Of a DNA stretch of 64,000 bases, positions 1-35,015 are shown in pieces. The notes beneath the pieces are model-generated. The model did not search any database. It had not been told where the DNA came from and worked only from the letters and a program-made list of their open reading frames with translations. Origin of the DNA: Macrostomum hystrix (taxonomy: Eukaryota > Platyhelminthes > Macrostomidae); assembly GCA_950097015.1 (NCBI GenBank), contig CATNEN010000033.1, positions 3,394,001 through 3,458,000 of the forward strand. The letters are read 5' to 3'. Numbering within the stretch: position 1 is the stretch's first letter; every line of letters begins with the position of its first letter. The translations under genes and the position numbers were made by a program.

Positions 1-100
1 TTGAGCCTCAGCTGAAACTCCCAGATCTTCAGGTTGAGCCTCAGCTGAAACTCCCAGATCTTCAGGTTGAGCCTCTGAAAGTTGAGCCTGAGGTTGACCT
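1..100. repeat. 33-bp tandem repeat cut by the window edge
   Basis: About two and a half copies of a 33-bp unit starting TTGAGCCTCAGCTGAAACTC. It lies in the Cav1 intron and ends about 30 bp before the acceptor of the exon at 134. The array probably continues to the left of the window. Confidence 0.8.
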
Positions 101-133
101 TCAGCTTCCTCTGTGACCCACCCCTCCCTCCAG

Positions 134-21301
<21,168 letters not shown>

Positions 21302-24254
21302 CTCTAACACAATAAGCAAAATTTCCTTGCCCATTTGTGTAGATTTGTGTACTTTGATGCTGATGCTAAACACAATAATCGCACAATATACTCGAAGGCT
21401 GTCAGTAAATCCCTGTTGGAGACTGTGGTCATTATTGCCGTCTTTCACTTGCCCGCGCACCTCCGCCATGACGTCACCGCTGCCTCCAGCTGAACGCGCC
21501 CCACTTTGTTAACTAGTTTCTTAGAATGCGCGAGTGTTACAGGCAGTATTAAATCTGGCTTATGTTTTGCCACAATTCTCATCTCTGTTGCTTTTTGTCT
21601 TCTTAAAATTCAATTTTTGTGATAATCCAGCAATTATATGACCGAAGTATAGAAATGGGAAATGAGAACTGTGGCAATCTAGGTTGTGCATAGGTGTGAC
21701 AGGGGTTATTAAACAAGCAGTCTGTTCCAGTGTGCTATCTCACGTTGCCATGTTGTTTACCCAGCAGTCACTGCGCCATACGTTGACACTCCCCCAGTGC
21801 CTAATCTCCAGTTTTGTCAAAGAGACGCGCAAACACCCCTTTCATTCTACTCACAGTAGGTGAGGGCAGAAATCTGTTGGTTTTCTACAGTGGGTTGCAA
21901 CGCGCGATAGTTTTCAGTCTGTTAACTTTCAGCAACATCTGAGCGAGATTTATTTTACATTGAAATGTTTTTAATTAATCGCCATCTGAGCAATTTATCT
22001 GAGCAAGACTCAGATAATCTCAATTGAGCTCGTGAAATTTCATGTTATTAGAAAAACTATTTGGGTAAAAAACGCAAGCAATTTCGCTTGTCTCAGATTG
22101 AAAAGTTACCCAAACAGGTCAGCTCCGCCACTGCCCTCTACCCCCGACACGTCAGCTCCGCCACTGCCCTCTACCCCCGACACGTCAGCTCCGCCACTGC
22201 CCTCTACCCCCGACACGTCAGCTCCGCCACTGCCCTCTACCCCCGACACGTCAGCTCCGCCACTGCCCTCTACCCCCGACACGTCAGCTCCGCCACTGCC
22301 CTCTACCCCCGACACGTCAGCTCCGCCACTCCCCTCTACCCCCGACACGTCAGCTCGGCCGTTAGCCGTTTGAATTTCATTTTCAAAATTATTCCCAAGT
22401 ATTCTCAGTTGTCATTAGCCCCACTAAACTTCCAATGCTTTAACTGTTGCCATTTTATATTTGTTGCCATGCAGCCACAAAATAAATTAGTAAGCAATTG
22501 AACAGCATGGCTGTTATTTTAAGCATTTCTTAGTGTTTGTCAATTCCAACAAAATTATGACTATTCTCTGACAACAGTTAAAAAACTAATACAGGTCAAT
22601 ATAACTGCACATATAACTATACTTGTCATACGGTTCTATTGTAGTCAATAGAAAATATACTTTACGATGAATTCCAAAAACTTAGTATCATATCTTTGAT
22701 ATATAAAAAGCTTATCAAACTGCAAAAGTTCAAAAAATATTAATAATTATCAGACTAAGATTTTTAGTATTGGGGACATGATTCTTAGAAATGTCATTTT
22801 TAATCTTAGAAGTGCTTAAAGATCATTTAAAAGCGAATTTATTCTTATAAGTTACTTCTGATTCTTAGAAATTCACTGACTCAGAAATTCGATATGATTA
22901 TTAGAAATTCATTATGATTCTTAGAAACTCATTTTTATTCTTAGAAATTCGATATGATTCTTAGAAATTCATTTTGATTCTTAGAAACTCATTTTTATTC
23001 TTAGAAATTCGATATGATTCTTATAAATTCATTATGATTCTTAGAAACTCATTTTTATTCTTAGAAATTCGATATGATTCTTAGAAACTCATTTTGATTG
23101 TTAGAAATTCGATACGATTCTTAGGAATTCATTATGATTCTTAGAAACTCATTATGATTCTTAGAAACTCCTTTTGATTCTTAGAAATTCATTATGATTC
23201 TTAGAAATTCATTTTGATTCTTAGAAATTCATTATGATTCGTACATGTATATTATTCTGCATGGAAAATCCATCAATTCTGAAAGTTTTGCAGCATTAGA
23301 ACTGTCAACTATTTGCTTATTCCTGATCAAAGTCCTTGCTGCGCGGAAAAGCAGATAAAGAATTTTCAAGCATTCTTTCTTCGCTGAAGCGACCCTGTAG
23401 GGTTCATAAAGTACTCCAGAAGCAATCGCACGTGTAATTGGACCCCGGCATCAAGTGTCACGAGACCTTAGCAACTATTTGTCTGAACAATTCTGCTGTA
23501 CGCAGGACACCTAGAGGCTGGCAACTTCAGCAGCCTGGGCGGGACTCCAGCCGGAGTGTCCCGTGACCCGCGTGACGAGGCGGGCCGCCGTCTTGTTTGA
23601 AACTGCGGCAAACAAAAGTGCTGCCGTTGCTTGGTTGATGGCGAATGAAAGTATTTTTCAGGACGCTGCTGCTGCTGCTGCTGCTGCTGTTGTTGTTGCT
23701 GCTTCGAAATGCTTTTGCGATTCTGCCCAATCGGAGGGGGCTGGTGAACTAGCGAGAGAAAAATTCCGCCTGATTTCTGGGAGTAGGGAGAGGGAAGTAG
23801 ACGCTGCTGCGCTGCACTGCGTCACCAGCTTCATTCCTCACCGTGACCTTTTCCCGACTGTGCCCCGGCTTCCCTTCCATCCTCCTCCTCCTCTGCTGCT
23901 GCTGCATCGCCACCGACACCACTGGTGTCTGTAGAGCCAGGGGAGAGGCCCCTGTGCGCGCCGGTAGCGCACCGCCGCTTGGCCTCCCGCGGCCTCCTGT
24001 ACAGACTGCATGCCTCCAGCCATCCATCTGCAGTGGTTTAGAAGGCCCTGGCGGACTGATAGGTGGAGGCGGCAGCCACCCCGCAGCCATCGATCGGGCC
24101 GGGGCTCGCGGCTGGAGGGACTGGGGGAAGGGGAATCAGAAGGGGCCGCAATGCTTTGCATATAGGCCCGCAGGCTGTTCAACGGGAGAGGGGAGGCCAA
24201 CCTAGGCGAGTCATCAGCGAGCCAGCAGCTCCCGCCCACTCAGTGCAGAAAGCC
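21302..24254. other. Intergenic: Cav1 3' flank and light-chain upstream region
   Basis: Contains a 33-bp array at 22115-22352 (CAGCTCCGCCACTGCCCTCT plus ACCCCCGACACGT, about 7 copies), an AATAAA at 22481-22486, and a 20-bp array at about 22855-23245 (GATTCTTAGAAATTCATTAT). It also holds a CTG/GTT triplet run near 23664-23703 and a GC-rich stretch 23520-24250 that may include the 5' UTR or promoter of the light-chain gene. I see no convincing coding exon. Confidence 0.6.
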
Positions 24255-24725
24255 ATGGCCGGTCTAAGCAAAGGCGAAATCGAAGACATTCGCGAGGTTT
24301 TCGACCTCTTCGACTTCTGGGACGGCCGGGACGGCGAGGTGGACGCCGCCAAGGTGGCGGATCTGCTCCGCTGCGTCGGCATGAACCCGACCACCGCCAC
24401 CTGCCTGAAGCACGGTGGCAAGGAGAAGATGGGCGAGAAGGGCTACAAGTTCGAGGAGTTCCTACCCATCTACCAGGAGATCATGAAGGCCAAGGAGGAG
24501 GGCACCTTCGCCGACTTCATGGAGGCCTTCAAGACCTTCGACCGTGAAGGCCAGGGCTACATCTCCGCCGCTGAGCTGCGTCACGTGCTCACCAGCTACG
24601 GCGAACGGCTGGAGGACAAGGACGTTGACGTCATCTTGAAGTTTACGGACACTCACGAGGATCTGGACGGCAACATCAAGTACGAGGACTTCATTAAGAA
24701 GGTTCAGGCCGGACCGAAAGTGTAG
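24255..24725 (+). CDS. Myosin essential (alkali) light chain
   Basis: 156 residues in one exon. Essential light chains bind the first IQ motif of the myosin heavy-chain neck and stiffen the lever arm in muscle. Family marks: the N-terminal EF-hand [20 protein letters not shown] with the FDFWDGRDG signature, then [55 protein letters not shown] and [18 protein letters not shown]. Most loops lack a full set of calcium ligands, as usual for this family. The start [16 protein letters not shown] is at the usual place and length is typical. Codons are strongly GC-ending, as in the tubulin gene, which suggests high expression. A splice-like CACTCAG lies 11 bp before the ATG and could be a cis or trans acceptor. 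Polyadenylation signal at 25175. Confidence 0.95.
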   Translation: MAGLSKGEIEDIREVFDLFDFWDGRDGEVDAAKVADLLRCVGMNPTTATCLKHGGKEKMGEKGYKFEEFLPIYQEIMKAKEEGTFADFMEAFKTFDREGQGYISAAELRHVLTSYGERLEDKDVDVILKFTDTHEDLDGNIKYEDFIKKVQAGPKV

Positions 24726-25831
24726 AACCTGTGGAAGTCCGGCGACTTTGTATCCTATGACATCATGCTAAATAGTTATTCGACTCCGCCTCAAACCCGC
24801 TGCGGTATCGCACACTGTAGCTCCCGATCTCGTGACAGCCGCATCGACCAGCACGTCATTTTGCCGAATTAGAGTTGTCGAAGAAGTGCCTGACGGACCA
24901 ATCATAGAAAGTGTCAGAAATTAGTTCATAAGAATTGAGAGCCATTATCGAAAGCGCAAGTCTTCTTTCATCAGCCACATTGCCCGACCCCATTTAGGAT
25001 ATACCATGCGAACTGCTTTGATGCACCGCTAGAGTGTGGCCGCAAAGCTATTGCTTATTTAACTGTGTTTTTCTCTTCTTTATCAGACTTCTCAATAGAC
25101 CGCAATGCTAGAGTAACCTTGCTGACGTGTCATCGTGTCATTGTGCATAGCTGCCTGTTTTTTTGCTTTAGAACAATAAAAGCGTAATATTATCGAAGCA
25201 AGCTTTGTTAACGTACTGCCTGACGATCTGATAAAGTTTATGTTCACATTTCACTCTCGTCGCTTCTCCTGCGCTACACTAGTCCGCTATTTTGCTATGC
25301 AGGCCTGCTGTTTCCCGCTGGTTCCGCCCGCCCATTGTGCCGAGACAGAGGGTGCGGGGGACCAGCTGGGCGCGTGCCGACTGCCACACTTTGCTGTCTT
25401 TATTCAATCAATTATAATTAATTCAAAGGGACTGAACTGCAGTCTTATTTACTCCTATTTATTTTGAATTGCATTCGGATTTGGACGAATTTCCCAAAAG
25501 TTACCTCGCTGAGCTTTATTAGATAGAAAGTAGCAAATAACATTGCCTATTTGCTTATGCAAATACCATTAGCATATCATTGGCCTTTCGTTGAGCAACG
25601 AGGGACGATTTAGTAGTTAAACACCTGTGAGAAACTGCAGGTTACTAATAAGCTTGAAGGCCTGGCTGTGCCCATAGCTGAGCAACGAAAATGATAAGAG
25701 CAGAAACTTGAGCTGGTCAAGCAAGATTGCGGGCTACAAAAGGCACCTGCCATGAACCGGTTCTAACAAAACAACCCCAGCCCCTAGCCTGATAAGCAGC
25801 CAAGCGACAAGGCCATTCGCTCACCTGGAAC
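24726..25831. other. Light-chain 3' UTR and intergenic sequence
   Basis: The 3' UTR probably runs to just after AATAAA at 25175-25180. I see nothing recognisable in 25200-25831. Confidence 0.5.
25175..25180 (+). promoter_or_regulatory. AATAAA polyadenylation signal of the light-chain gene
   Basis: First AATAAA downstream of the light-chain stop, about 450 bp away and followed by a T-rich stretch. Confidence 0.65.
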
Positions 25832-26305
25832 ATGGGCAGGAAGGTACTCTTGGCCATAGACGGCAGCGAGCACAGCGACCGGGCGCTGCAGTGGTTCGCC
25901 AGGAACGCCAGTCAGCAGGATGACTCGCTGCACCTCATCATCGTGGCGGAGCCGCCGCCGATTCCCCGCGGCGCCGGCATCCCGTCGCAGGAGGCCTCGC
26001 GGCTCTACGCCAGCTGCGTGGGTGTCACACTGAAGGCCGGGCGCGAGCTGGCAGACCGGACGCGGAAGCGCTGCAACCAGCTGGGACTGGACGGCGCCGG
26101 CGCGCACTTCCAGGAGAAGCTCAGCAACAGCCCGGGCGCCGCGATCATTGAAGTGGCCAACGAGCTGGAAGCCGATCTCATCGTCCTTGGGAACCGCGGC
26201 ATGGGCACCCTGCGGCGCACCTTCCTGGGCAGCGTCTCGGACTACGTGCTGCACCACTCGCATTCACCCGTGCTCATTGTGCCGCACGACGCCAGCACCA
26301 ACTGA
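25832..26305 (+). CDS. Universal stress protein (UspA family)
   Basis: 157 residues, a single USP domain. Starts MGRKVLLAIDGSEHSDRALQ, the typical first strand with the ATP-contacting Asp. Ends with the ATP-binding loop GNRGMGTLRRTFLGSVSDYV, which fits the G-2x-G-9x-G(S/T) pattern, then SPVLIVPHD. Intact, so it probably binds ATP, acts in the cytosol and may dimerise. The family is found in cnidarians and flatworms but is missing from vertebrates, which helps place the organism. Single exon, on the same strand as its neighbours. The specific role is unknown. Confidence 0.92.
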   Translation: MGRKVLLAIDGSEHSDRALQWFARNASQQDDSLHLIIVAEPPPIPRGAGIPSQEASRLYASCVGVTLKAGRELADRTRKRCNQLGLDGAGAHFQEKLSNSPGAAIIEVANELEADLIVLGNRGMGTLRRTFLGSVSDYVLHHSHSPVLIVPHDASTN

Positions 26306-27640
26306 GCTGCTGCCGGGCCTGTGTGAGCTGAGGAGAAACTGATTGATTGTTTATTTGTTTATTAACTCAAATAGGGCTATGCTGTGGTCGCTAGACAATG
26401 GGGTCTCATCTTTAACTTCTAGCCTTGCTTTGTCAATATACTTTAGTGTAGTTGTGTATTTGTTAACAAATATAAACTTGTCAGGTAGCAAAGTGTTTAC
26501 ACGTAGCGCAGGTAAATCTGCAACGTGTCTTTTAACTAAATTCCATAAAACAGTATTATTAAATTTGCATAAAAAGAGGCTTCCTGTGCATCACTAATAC
26601 TAATAGTAATACCCGTATTACCCCGCTCAAATTCTAAAAAGCATGTTTAATTTTTCATAAAATTAAGATCGATTTAAAAGAACTGTAGAAGGAGAACTCA
26701 AACTCGTGGCTATGATAACAATGAAAGGGGCTTATAGCTTGTAAAATAATATACAAGTAATAGCCAATCTGTATATAATACAAGAACATTTATAATTGTA
26801 TAATCACTACACCAGGCAATTGTTGAATACAGCACAAATTACTTACAAGCAGCCACAATGGAGCACCAAATTTGTCTGCACCAAATTCGCTAAGCGATCC
26901 CAGGAAAAACTCTTGGGTGGTCTCAGTGAAAGTTCATAGCACAGCAATCTACAGCTACACAGCTCTGCAATAAAATATATTTCAGCCGTCATCAATAAAC
27001 AGCGAAGACCAGTTGTCTAATGGGTTTAAGGGCGGGCCACAGCCTCTATAGATAATTGGCACGGCCAAACTTGATTACTCAGACTAAGAGCCATGAAATA
27101 ACAATATCAAAAGGTGCCGACAAGGCAGTCATCCTAATTAAACCTTCAGCCTACGTGCGGTCTATATACCTGTACTGTCTGACTATTGACCAGTAGATTA
27201 ATAAATTGAGTCTGTCTGGGAGAGACGCGGCCAGAAAGACTGGCGTTTAAGTACCAGACCTAACTAATTTGAGAACTCACACAAAGGCAAGCACAGCTCG
27301 TCTGTCTGAATTCCTAATTTACTAAACTGTTGTCATAGTAACTGACCATTTTACACAGTTTATTCCGCACCTGCACTCCAGCGTGAGAAGGTGGTTTATA
27401 AATGCATTCTAATTTGTGAGACGGGATTGCCGAATACAATTAGCCGCTCTCACATGTAGTTTACGCAGGCACGGATAGGAGTGGCCAGTAGCTCCAACTC
27501 CGTCGCCCAAAGCAACGGCAGGTGAGGCCAGTCTGAGCCTCCTGGCCTCTATAAATTTGCGGTGCGAAGCCGGTGGCTGGTGGCCGCAGCCGAATTCGCT
27601 AGCGATCAAACTCCCCGCCCGGAAAAAACCAACTGCCCAG
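26306..27640. other. Intergenic between USP and alpha-tubulin
   Basis: AT-rich up to about 27400 with no coding signal. AATAAA occurs near 26968. The last 100 bp hold the tubulin core promoter. Confidence 0.5.
27550..27555 (+). promoter_or_regulatory. TATA box of alpha-tubulin
   Basis: TATAAA in a GC-rich context, 99 bp before the ATG. This leaves room for a 5' UTR of about 65 to 70 bp. Confidence 0.6.
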
Positions 27641-27648
27641 CAGCAGCC

Positions 27649-29143
<1,495 letters not shown>

Positions 29144-30052
29144 GTGTTGTTTCAGCCCACGTTTTTTAAATCAGACACTATTTTCAATCAGTTTCAGAAT
29201 AAGAAATTACAACTCCTTTGCTCCACAACCTTAATTATATGTATTCTGGTGAGAATACTTACAGTAGCATAAACTGCTATCTGTTCTGCTCACTTTACGC
29301 TAAGCCAGATTTCCGATCCGATTTCACTTTCGCTTTCGGCTTGCATCAGACGTGCCAGCTTTCAGTGTTATTAAATGAAAGAATCGAAGAATACATAAAA
29401 AATCTAAATTATCGTTAACCTCTCGTTAAAAAAACGAAACGACACTAATTAAATAAGCATACGACAGTACGATACTCGGCTTTGTTTATTTTTTATAAAG
29501 TAGCAATGAATATTGTTGCAGAGCCAAGAATTCGCAGACGAAAATATTTTAATTTCAGAAATTCGCGAAGCACCACATGTTTAGCCAATAGGAAACGCAC
29601 TACTATTAGCAGTAGTAGTAAAAATACTTCACCGCATTAAAAATTTGCTAAAATTCTTGTTAAAAGTAGTTGAACTTTGGAAAATAAGAGAAATTTCAGA
29701 AATGTGATAAATTGTCAGCAATAAGAAATTAAGTAGAGCCTAGTTGAAATCAAAGCAATAATTTGCTAGGCCATTCGTAAAAAATTAGCTCGCAGAAGCA
29801 GAGTGAAGCTGGGGAAAAGGAAAGGGGAAAGGCATGCAAGTCGCGAGGCAAATCACACTGAACTCACAGCTAACATTGACTAGACAAGATAGGACTGCAC
29901 ACAGTGCGCTACGGAATGTCATAAGAAACTCTACATGAAGTTAAAATCTTATAGAACGCAAGTATTGCAGTTGCAGAGGAAACTGGAATCAAGCTACCTT
30001 GAGTTGACATTGCGAATAACAAAAATAATGAAACTCTCAGCTTACGCGGCCG
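29144..30052. other. Intergenic between convergent tubulin and TESK genes
   Basis: Shared 3' flank of two convergent genes. AT-rich, with no coding signal. A short tandem AGCAGTAGTAGTA lies near 29609. Confidence 0.5.
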
Positions 30053-31770
30053 TCAGAACACCACCCTCTCCACTGAGGACGGCAGGGCGCAGGCATCGAG
30101 CCGTCTTGCCGCCTCGGCCAGCCTGGGCCGCCGTTCCGGCTCGCTGTCGACGCATTCAACGGCCAACAGGACGGCGCCTGATGGCCAGTCAGGCGGGGCT
30201 AATTCATCGGCGAGGCGGCGAAATGCGTCTGTGTCGACGGCGAAGGCGCGGCCAGAGTTGGCCAGGCGGGGCAGGCGGTCCGGCTCGGGCGGCAGGCGCA
30301 GCGTCAGTTCGCACAGCAGTACGCCGAACGAGTAGGCGTCGGTGGCCAGGCCGTAGGGCCGGCCTAGAAACATCTCCGGGCTGGCGTAGAGGAAGCTGCC
30401 AACGCAGCCGACTGCTAGGAGACCGGAGGCGGCCGCGGTGGCCGCCAGGCCGAAGTCGCCAACCAGAACTGTGCAGTCCGCTCTGAGGAAGCAGTTGCTG
30501 GAGGTGAGGTCCCGGTGGGCAATGGACCGGCTGTGCAGGTAGGCCACCCCGCTGGCGACCTGCTTGGCCATGAGGACTCGGCGAAGGCCGGACAGCCGTT
30601 CCTGCGGCTGCCTGTGCAGCAGCGAGTTGAGGCTGCCCCTCTCGGCCAGCTCTGTCACAATCGTCAGGCCGAGCTTCCTGAGCGAGGTGAGCGGTTTCCT
30701 ATTAGTGCACATTGTACTTTTAAAGACTCACGTGATGAGAAGGCGTGTTATTCTAAGCTGGCAGCCCTACAAAAGTCGAAGAGAATTTAACTAATATTAA
30801 AGGGTGTCGTCACAGTTGGAAAACCCCGGGATGCAGGAGTAGGCATCTTGGGGTTAACTATTTTCGGTTAAGAAATCGAGCGCCCAGCTCCGAGTGTTAT
30901 ATTGCTTTGCTTAAGGCATTAGTATTTTTACCCCAAGATTGATATTACAACCAACGAGCAGCCCAGCCAAGTAGACGCAAAAAAGTACGTGCATATCAAG
31001 CTACGTATAGCGTAGCGTATATTTAAAAGAACAACAGATTTTTTCCACTAAAACGGCCCTTTTAGGGGCCACCAATAGCACGTCACGACACCAAGTGCTC
31101 ACTTTGTGTACAGTAGGCCGTAGAATTTGAGCACATTGCGGTGCTCTAGCTGTTGCATTGTGGCCACTTCTTTGCGGAAGTTGCACAATTCTTGGCTGAA
31201 CTCGCCATCGCCAGTGCGTTTTAGGCTCTTGAGCACGAAGGCCCGGCCCAGGCCGCGGTGATGGACGCGGTAGGCGTAGGCGAAGGCGCCCTCGCCGAGC
31301 AGCTCCGCGCCGTCAAGGTCGAATTGGCGCCAGTCCAAGGACAATGGCAGGTCGCGCTCGCAGTGGATTGTGACCTGCTTGTGCGGCGTGGGCGATGTGG
31401 TTCTCAAGCCTTGAGGCTGCTGCTGCTGCTGTTTGGGCGCTGCAAACAAAGTCGGCTGCTGAGTTGGCGAGCTGGACAGGGAAGAATTGCCACTGTTTGT
31501 CACATGGCGTTGGAGCCGCGAGGTGGCTTTCAAGGAGGCAAAAGTCAGGGCGTCCTCCTGGGTCGCCACGTCTGCAGGCAGGGACTGAAAATCAAAGTAG
31601 CAATTTTTGGGATCTGAAATTCTTTCACAATAGAAAAAAACTCCTATTCTCATTCCATCAAGCTATTAGTCCACTTTACCAAAACTAAAATATCAATCCT
31701 TTACAAGCGAATCAAACCAAAAAATCCTTACTTGCACCATTAGATACAAATCCTGCATCCGCTTTTGCAT
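30053..31770 (-). CDS. TESK-like dual-specificity protein kinase
   Basis: Exons, minus strand: 31770-31732 (starts MQKRMQDLYLMVQ, donor GTAAGG), 31584-31103, 30677-30053; 381 residues. The LIMK/TESK family phosphorylates cofilin and so controls actin turnover. Seen: glycine loop LLGEGAFAYAYRV, Lys in FVLKSLKR, helix-C Glu in FRKEVATMQQLEHRNVLKFY, catalytic loop HRDLTSSNCF (closest to the TESK HRDLTSKNC), VGDFGLA, then SFLYASPEM and the TESK/LIMK segment LPRLANSGRAF. No LIM or PDZ domain precedes the kinase, which argues for TESK. The activation segment is short and lacks the usual basic insert, and APE is SPE. The acceptor TTTTCAG at 31585 and split Lys AA+G between exons 2 and 3 fit. The first exon is small and less certain. 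Confidence 0.85.
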
Positions 31771-34700
31771 AAGGCAAGATGCAATTTTTTTCACACTGAT
31801 AAGTCTTAAAACAATTATAAATTGTGTTTCTAAATTACTATGAAATTCCAAGTTAGAAAACAATTAATGAAAACAAAAGCAAATTAGCTTAGCTTATATT
31901 ATAGGCATTACGGGGTATTTAATGTTGGCTAGAAAAAATGTTACCATATTATTATTATTCAAATTGCCAAAAAATTAATTTTCTCACACCTCAGCATTTA
32001 ACTGCACCAATAAATTTGTTTTGATGCGCCCCCTCCCAATTGCTCTATATATGGTATTCTCTCTTATATGGTCACTAGGTAGAGGTTGTAGCCTAGTGGT
32101 TAGGGCGTTGGACTCACGACTTGAAGGTCGGGGGTTCGATTCCCGACTCCACTGGAACAATTTGCGTCCTTTAGCAAGACACTTAACTCTGCATTGCTTC
32201 AGTTCACCCAGCTGTTAAATGGGTACCAGCATCAGCTGGGATAATTGAAGGTGGGTCTGGCATCCCCCCAGTCCATGGACTGAACAGCTGTACCCAGCCT
32301 TCAGATGCGCCGTGCATTAGCTGTGGCTGTGCTGTCGGCTGCACATCTGACCCAATTGGGGCAGGTGTAATCAATTATCATTATTATTATTATCTCTCTT
32401 GGCCAAACTCAAACTTGTGTTTCCTCCAACACTTATAATTGCATTCATGCCCTATACTTAAACTCTTGTTTGCAATCCTTGCTAATTTTTAACCATAATA
32501 AGTGTGCCTGAATAAAGCCTAAGACTTAGTTTGGTCTTTAAATAGAAAGGAGTTAATTTCTCATTTACATATAAACCCCTGATATAATTTAAAAATTGTG
32601 TTGAAATAATTATATAATATGAAATGGCTTTAGAATAACTCAATATCATTCCTGTAAATACATAACTACCAGTTCTAATCTAATGAAATGTGTTATAATT
32701 CATTAGAGCCCTAATTACACAGATTAGTGAAATATTGGAGTGTGTGTTTGCAATTTGAATATAACTAAATACTAAGTATATTAAATACAAAAGGTGTCTG
32801 GGCAGTCATATACATACTGGCTACCAGATTAAACTTAATTGCTGCGAAATAACACCAATAACATTATAACTTATAAGTGTATAAATGAAATACCTTATAC
32901 CAAATTTCAAATTAAAAAATATAGAGCACGGGCCTTCTATACTTAGCTTACCAAAATTGGAAAAACCTTTAATTTATGTATTTTATGACTGAACCTTTTT
33001 AGATATGGATATAATTTGCACCTAGATTTTGGGCTTAGGTTACAAGCTTGCATCTGTATTTTCAATGAAAAATGCTTGTTTCTGGGTAATATAGTACTTA
33101 TCATAATTTTTCTAGATATGACATCTAAATATATTCTTACATATATTGTATGTTGTCGCCACTATAACGATGCATGCTTGCTATTCTATTTGATTGGAAA
33201 ACATAAGAACAGCTTAAAGTAGAACACCAAGCCCTGTGTTTGGGGTTAAATAGAACACCAGGCTGTATTGAAGAAAGGTGTTGTTTTTTAGCTATCACAA
33301 AAAAGTGCATTTGATATTGTACATGTTACACATTTAAGAGCCAAGTATATTCCAGCTTTAAAATAGCTTCTAAAAAATCTAACCTTCTAAAGCTAGTAAC
33401 TGGTAAACTGGGCTATTCTTTAAAGAAATTGTAGGCCCTATAATTATGTTCAGAATCCTATAAAAAAATAAAAAGAAAAAGTGTGCTCAAAGTAAGTTAT
33501 ATGCATTTCTGATGCACATTAAATTTAAAGTATATTCTTGAATATAAAATGAAATTACACTATTAGACATGCTGGGCACCACATGACAAATATGACGACT
33601 TGAATACATTAAATAAGAAAACACAGTAACTAAATAGAGAATACATTCTTGTTTAAAGACCAATAACTACACACCACTTAGTAATTAATTAATTTTTAAA
33701 CGCCTTCTACGTATTACAAACAGTTATTACGCTTCAGTTAATACACAGAATAGTTTTTTGTTTTACTGTGGGCGACACTTAACGAAATTACTTTGTTTCG
33801 TTAATAACTGGCGTTTAAAAAGCATCAGTCAGGGTAAGTCTACGTAAAAGAAGTACTAGCGAGTACTAATTAGTCCATGGTTATAGTTATAAAAGCATTT
33901 TTTTTCACTTAAAACTTCTGGAGACAATTTTGAAGACAACCAATTGTTCATCTCACTTTTCTTTATGACAATATACATGTATATATACGAGTATATATAT
34001 ATATATATTCAAAATTGACTGTCGAGAGTTCGAATTAAATTGTGTATCAAAATTTTCTCTGCTCTTGAGCATAACTTGTTTGTTTTGTAAGTTATTTTAA
34101 ACAGAGAATACAATCTTTCATTAAACTAAAATATTCTAATACAGATTCGTCCTTCAGGCCACGGGCCTATGGAGTAGTCTGGTGTTCCTTACTTCAGGCT
34201 TGCTCATGCAATAAATTAGAACCCTTAGAACCCTCAAATCTTGTTAAATGAAACCTTTTTGCTTCAAATAAAAGAAGTACGAGGGATTTTCATGCATACA
34301 ATAACGAGCTGAATTATACTTGAAGAGCTCCACGATTAGATACCCGAAAAACGCTCAGGTGCAGTTTTTTTAACAGCAATGCAGAATAGTACACAAGCAG
34401 AGAAAAGGAGATCGGAAGTTATAAAAATAAGCAGAGTTAGCTGCATATGAGGCAACAGACGTAGAACACCTAATTAACCTCGAGTATGAGCTTGAGGGAC
34501 GAGAATAGAAAAAAATATTTTATTCTGTTTAATTTCACACCGCAGAAAAAAATAAAAAGGACATAAGAACAGAACAAAGCAGCAACTGCAGCTCTATACT
34601 GTTGCAAACAAAAATAATCTCACTAAACTCTCTCCAACAATAAAAGAAAATAGGAAGGGAGAGAGAGAAAATTTCTCAGCATAATGAAGATGCGCAAAGA

Positions 34701-35015
34701 GGTGTAAGCTCAGTGCTCGCACACAGACAGATTCTGTATATGAATGGGCAATTTTTAGAGAAAGGGTCTTCGGAGCGAAAAAAATTCCAGCATCCGCGTT
34801 ACCTTTTTTAGTATTTTTAGACAACAATCTACGCTCGTAGCTCGGATTGCTAAATCTATAGTAGTTTTTACTAAATATATATGAAGGTAAGCCTTCGTTC
34901 ATTCTCCAATTCGGATTCTCCGTTCATATTTGAGCCTCTGAGTTTCCACAAAGCTTGTCGTTGGCTCTGCACTAATTCAGCAGTATATTTTGCACCGACT
35001 TGCAGCAGAGGACAC
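31771..35015. other. Divergent intergenic region between TESK-like and RING genes
   Basis: AT-rich, with one SINE (32066-32392) and a TA microsatellite near 33978-34008. I found no convincing exon. It should include the promoters of both flanking genes, but I cannot place them. Confidence 0.5.
32066..32392 (+). mobile_element. tRNA-derived SINE (family B) with (ATT)n tail
   Basis: A box TAGCCTAGTGG (32089-32099) and B box GGTTCGATTCC (32133-32143). Then a body with TTAGCAAGACACTTAACTCT and CAGTTCACCCAGCTGTTAAA, which resembles a central domain shared by SINEs of many invertebrates (from memory, the Nin-type conserved domain). The tail is ATTATTATTATT. A possible 8-bp target duplication TCTCTCTT is at 32058-32065 and 32393-32400. 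Acceptor-stem pairing is not that of a functional tRNA. Confidence 0.8.

Noticed and set aside
32076-32150. A functional tRNA gene (also considered at 15781-15855 and 39352-39425)
   Set aside because: A and B boxes are present but the acceptor stems do not pair, and each is followed by a SINE body and simple tail.
34881-35015. 45-residue N-terminal extension of the RING protein
   Set aside because: AT-rich sequence unlike the rest of the protein, and the ATG at 35016 places the RING at the usual distance from the start.
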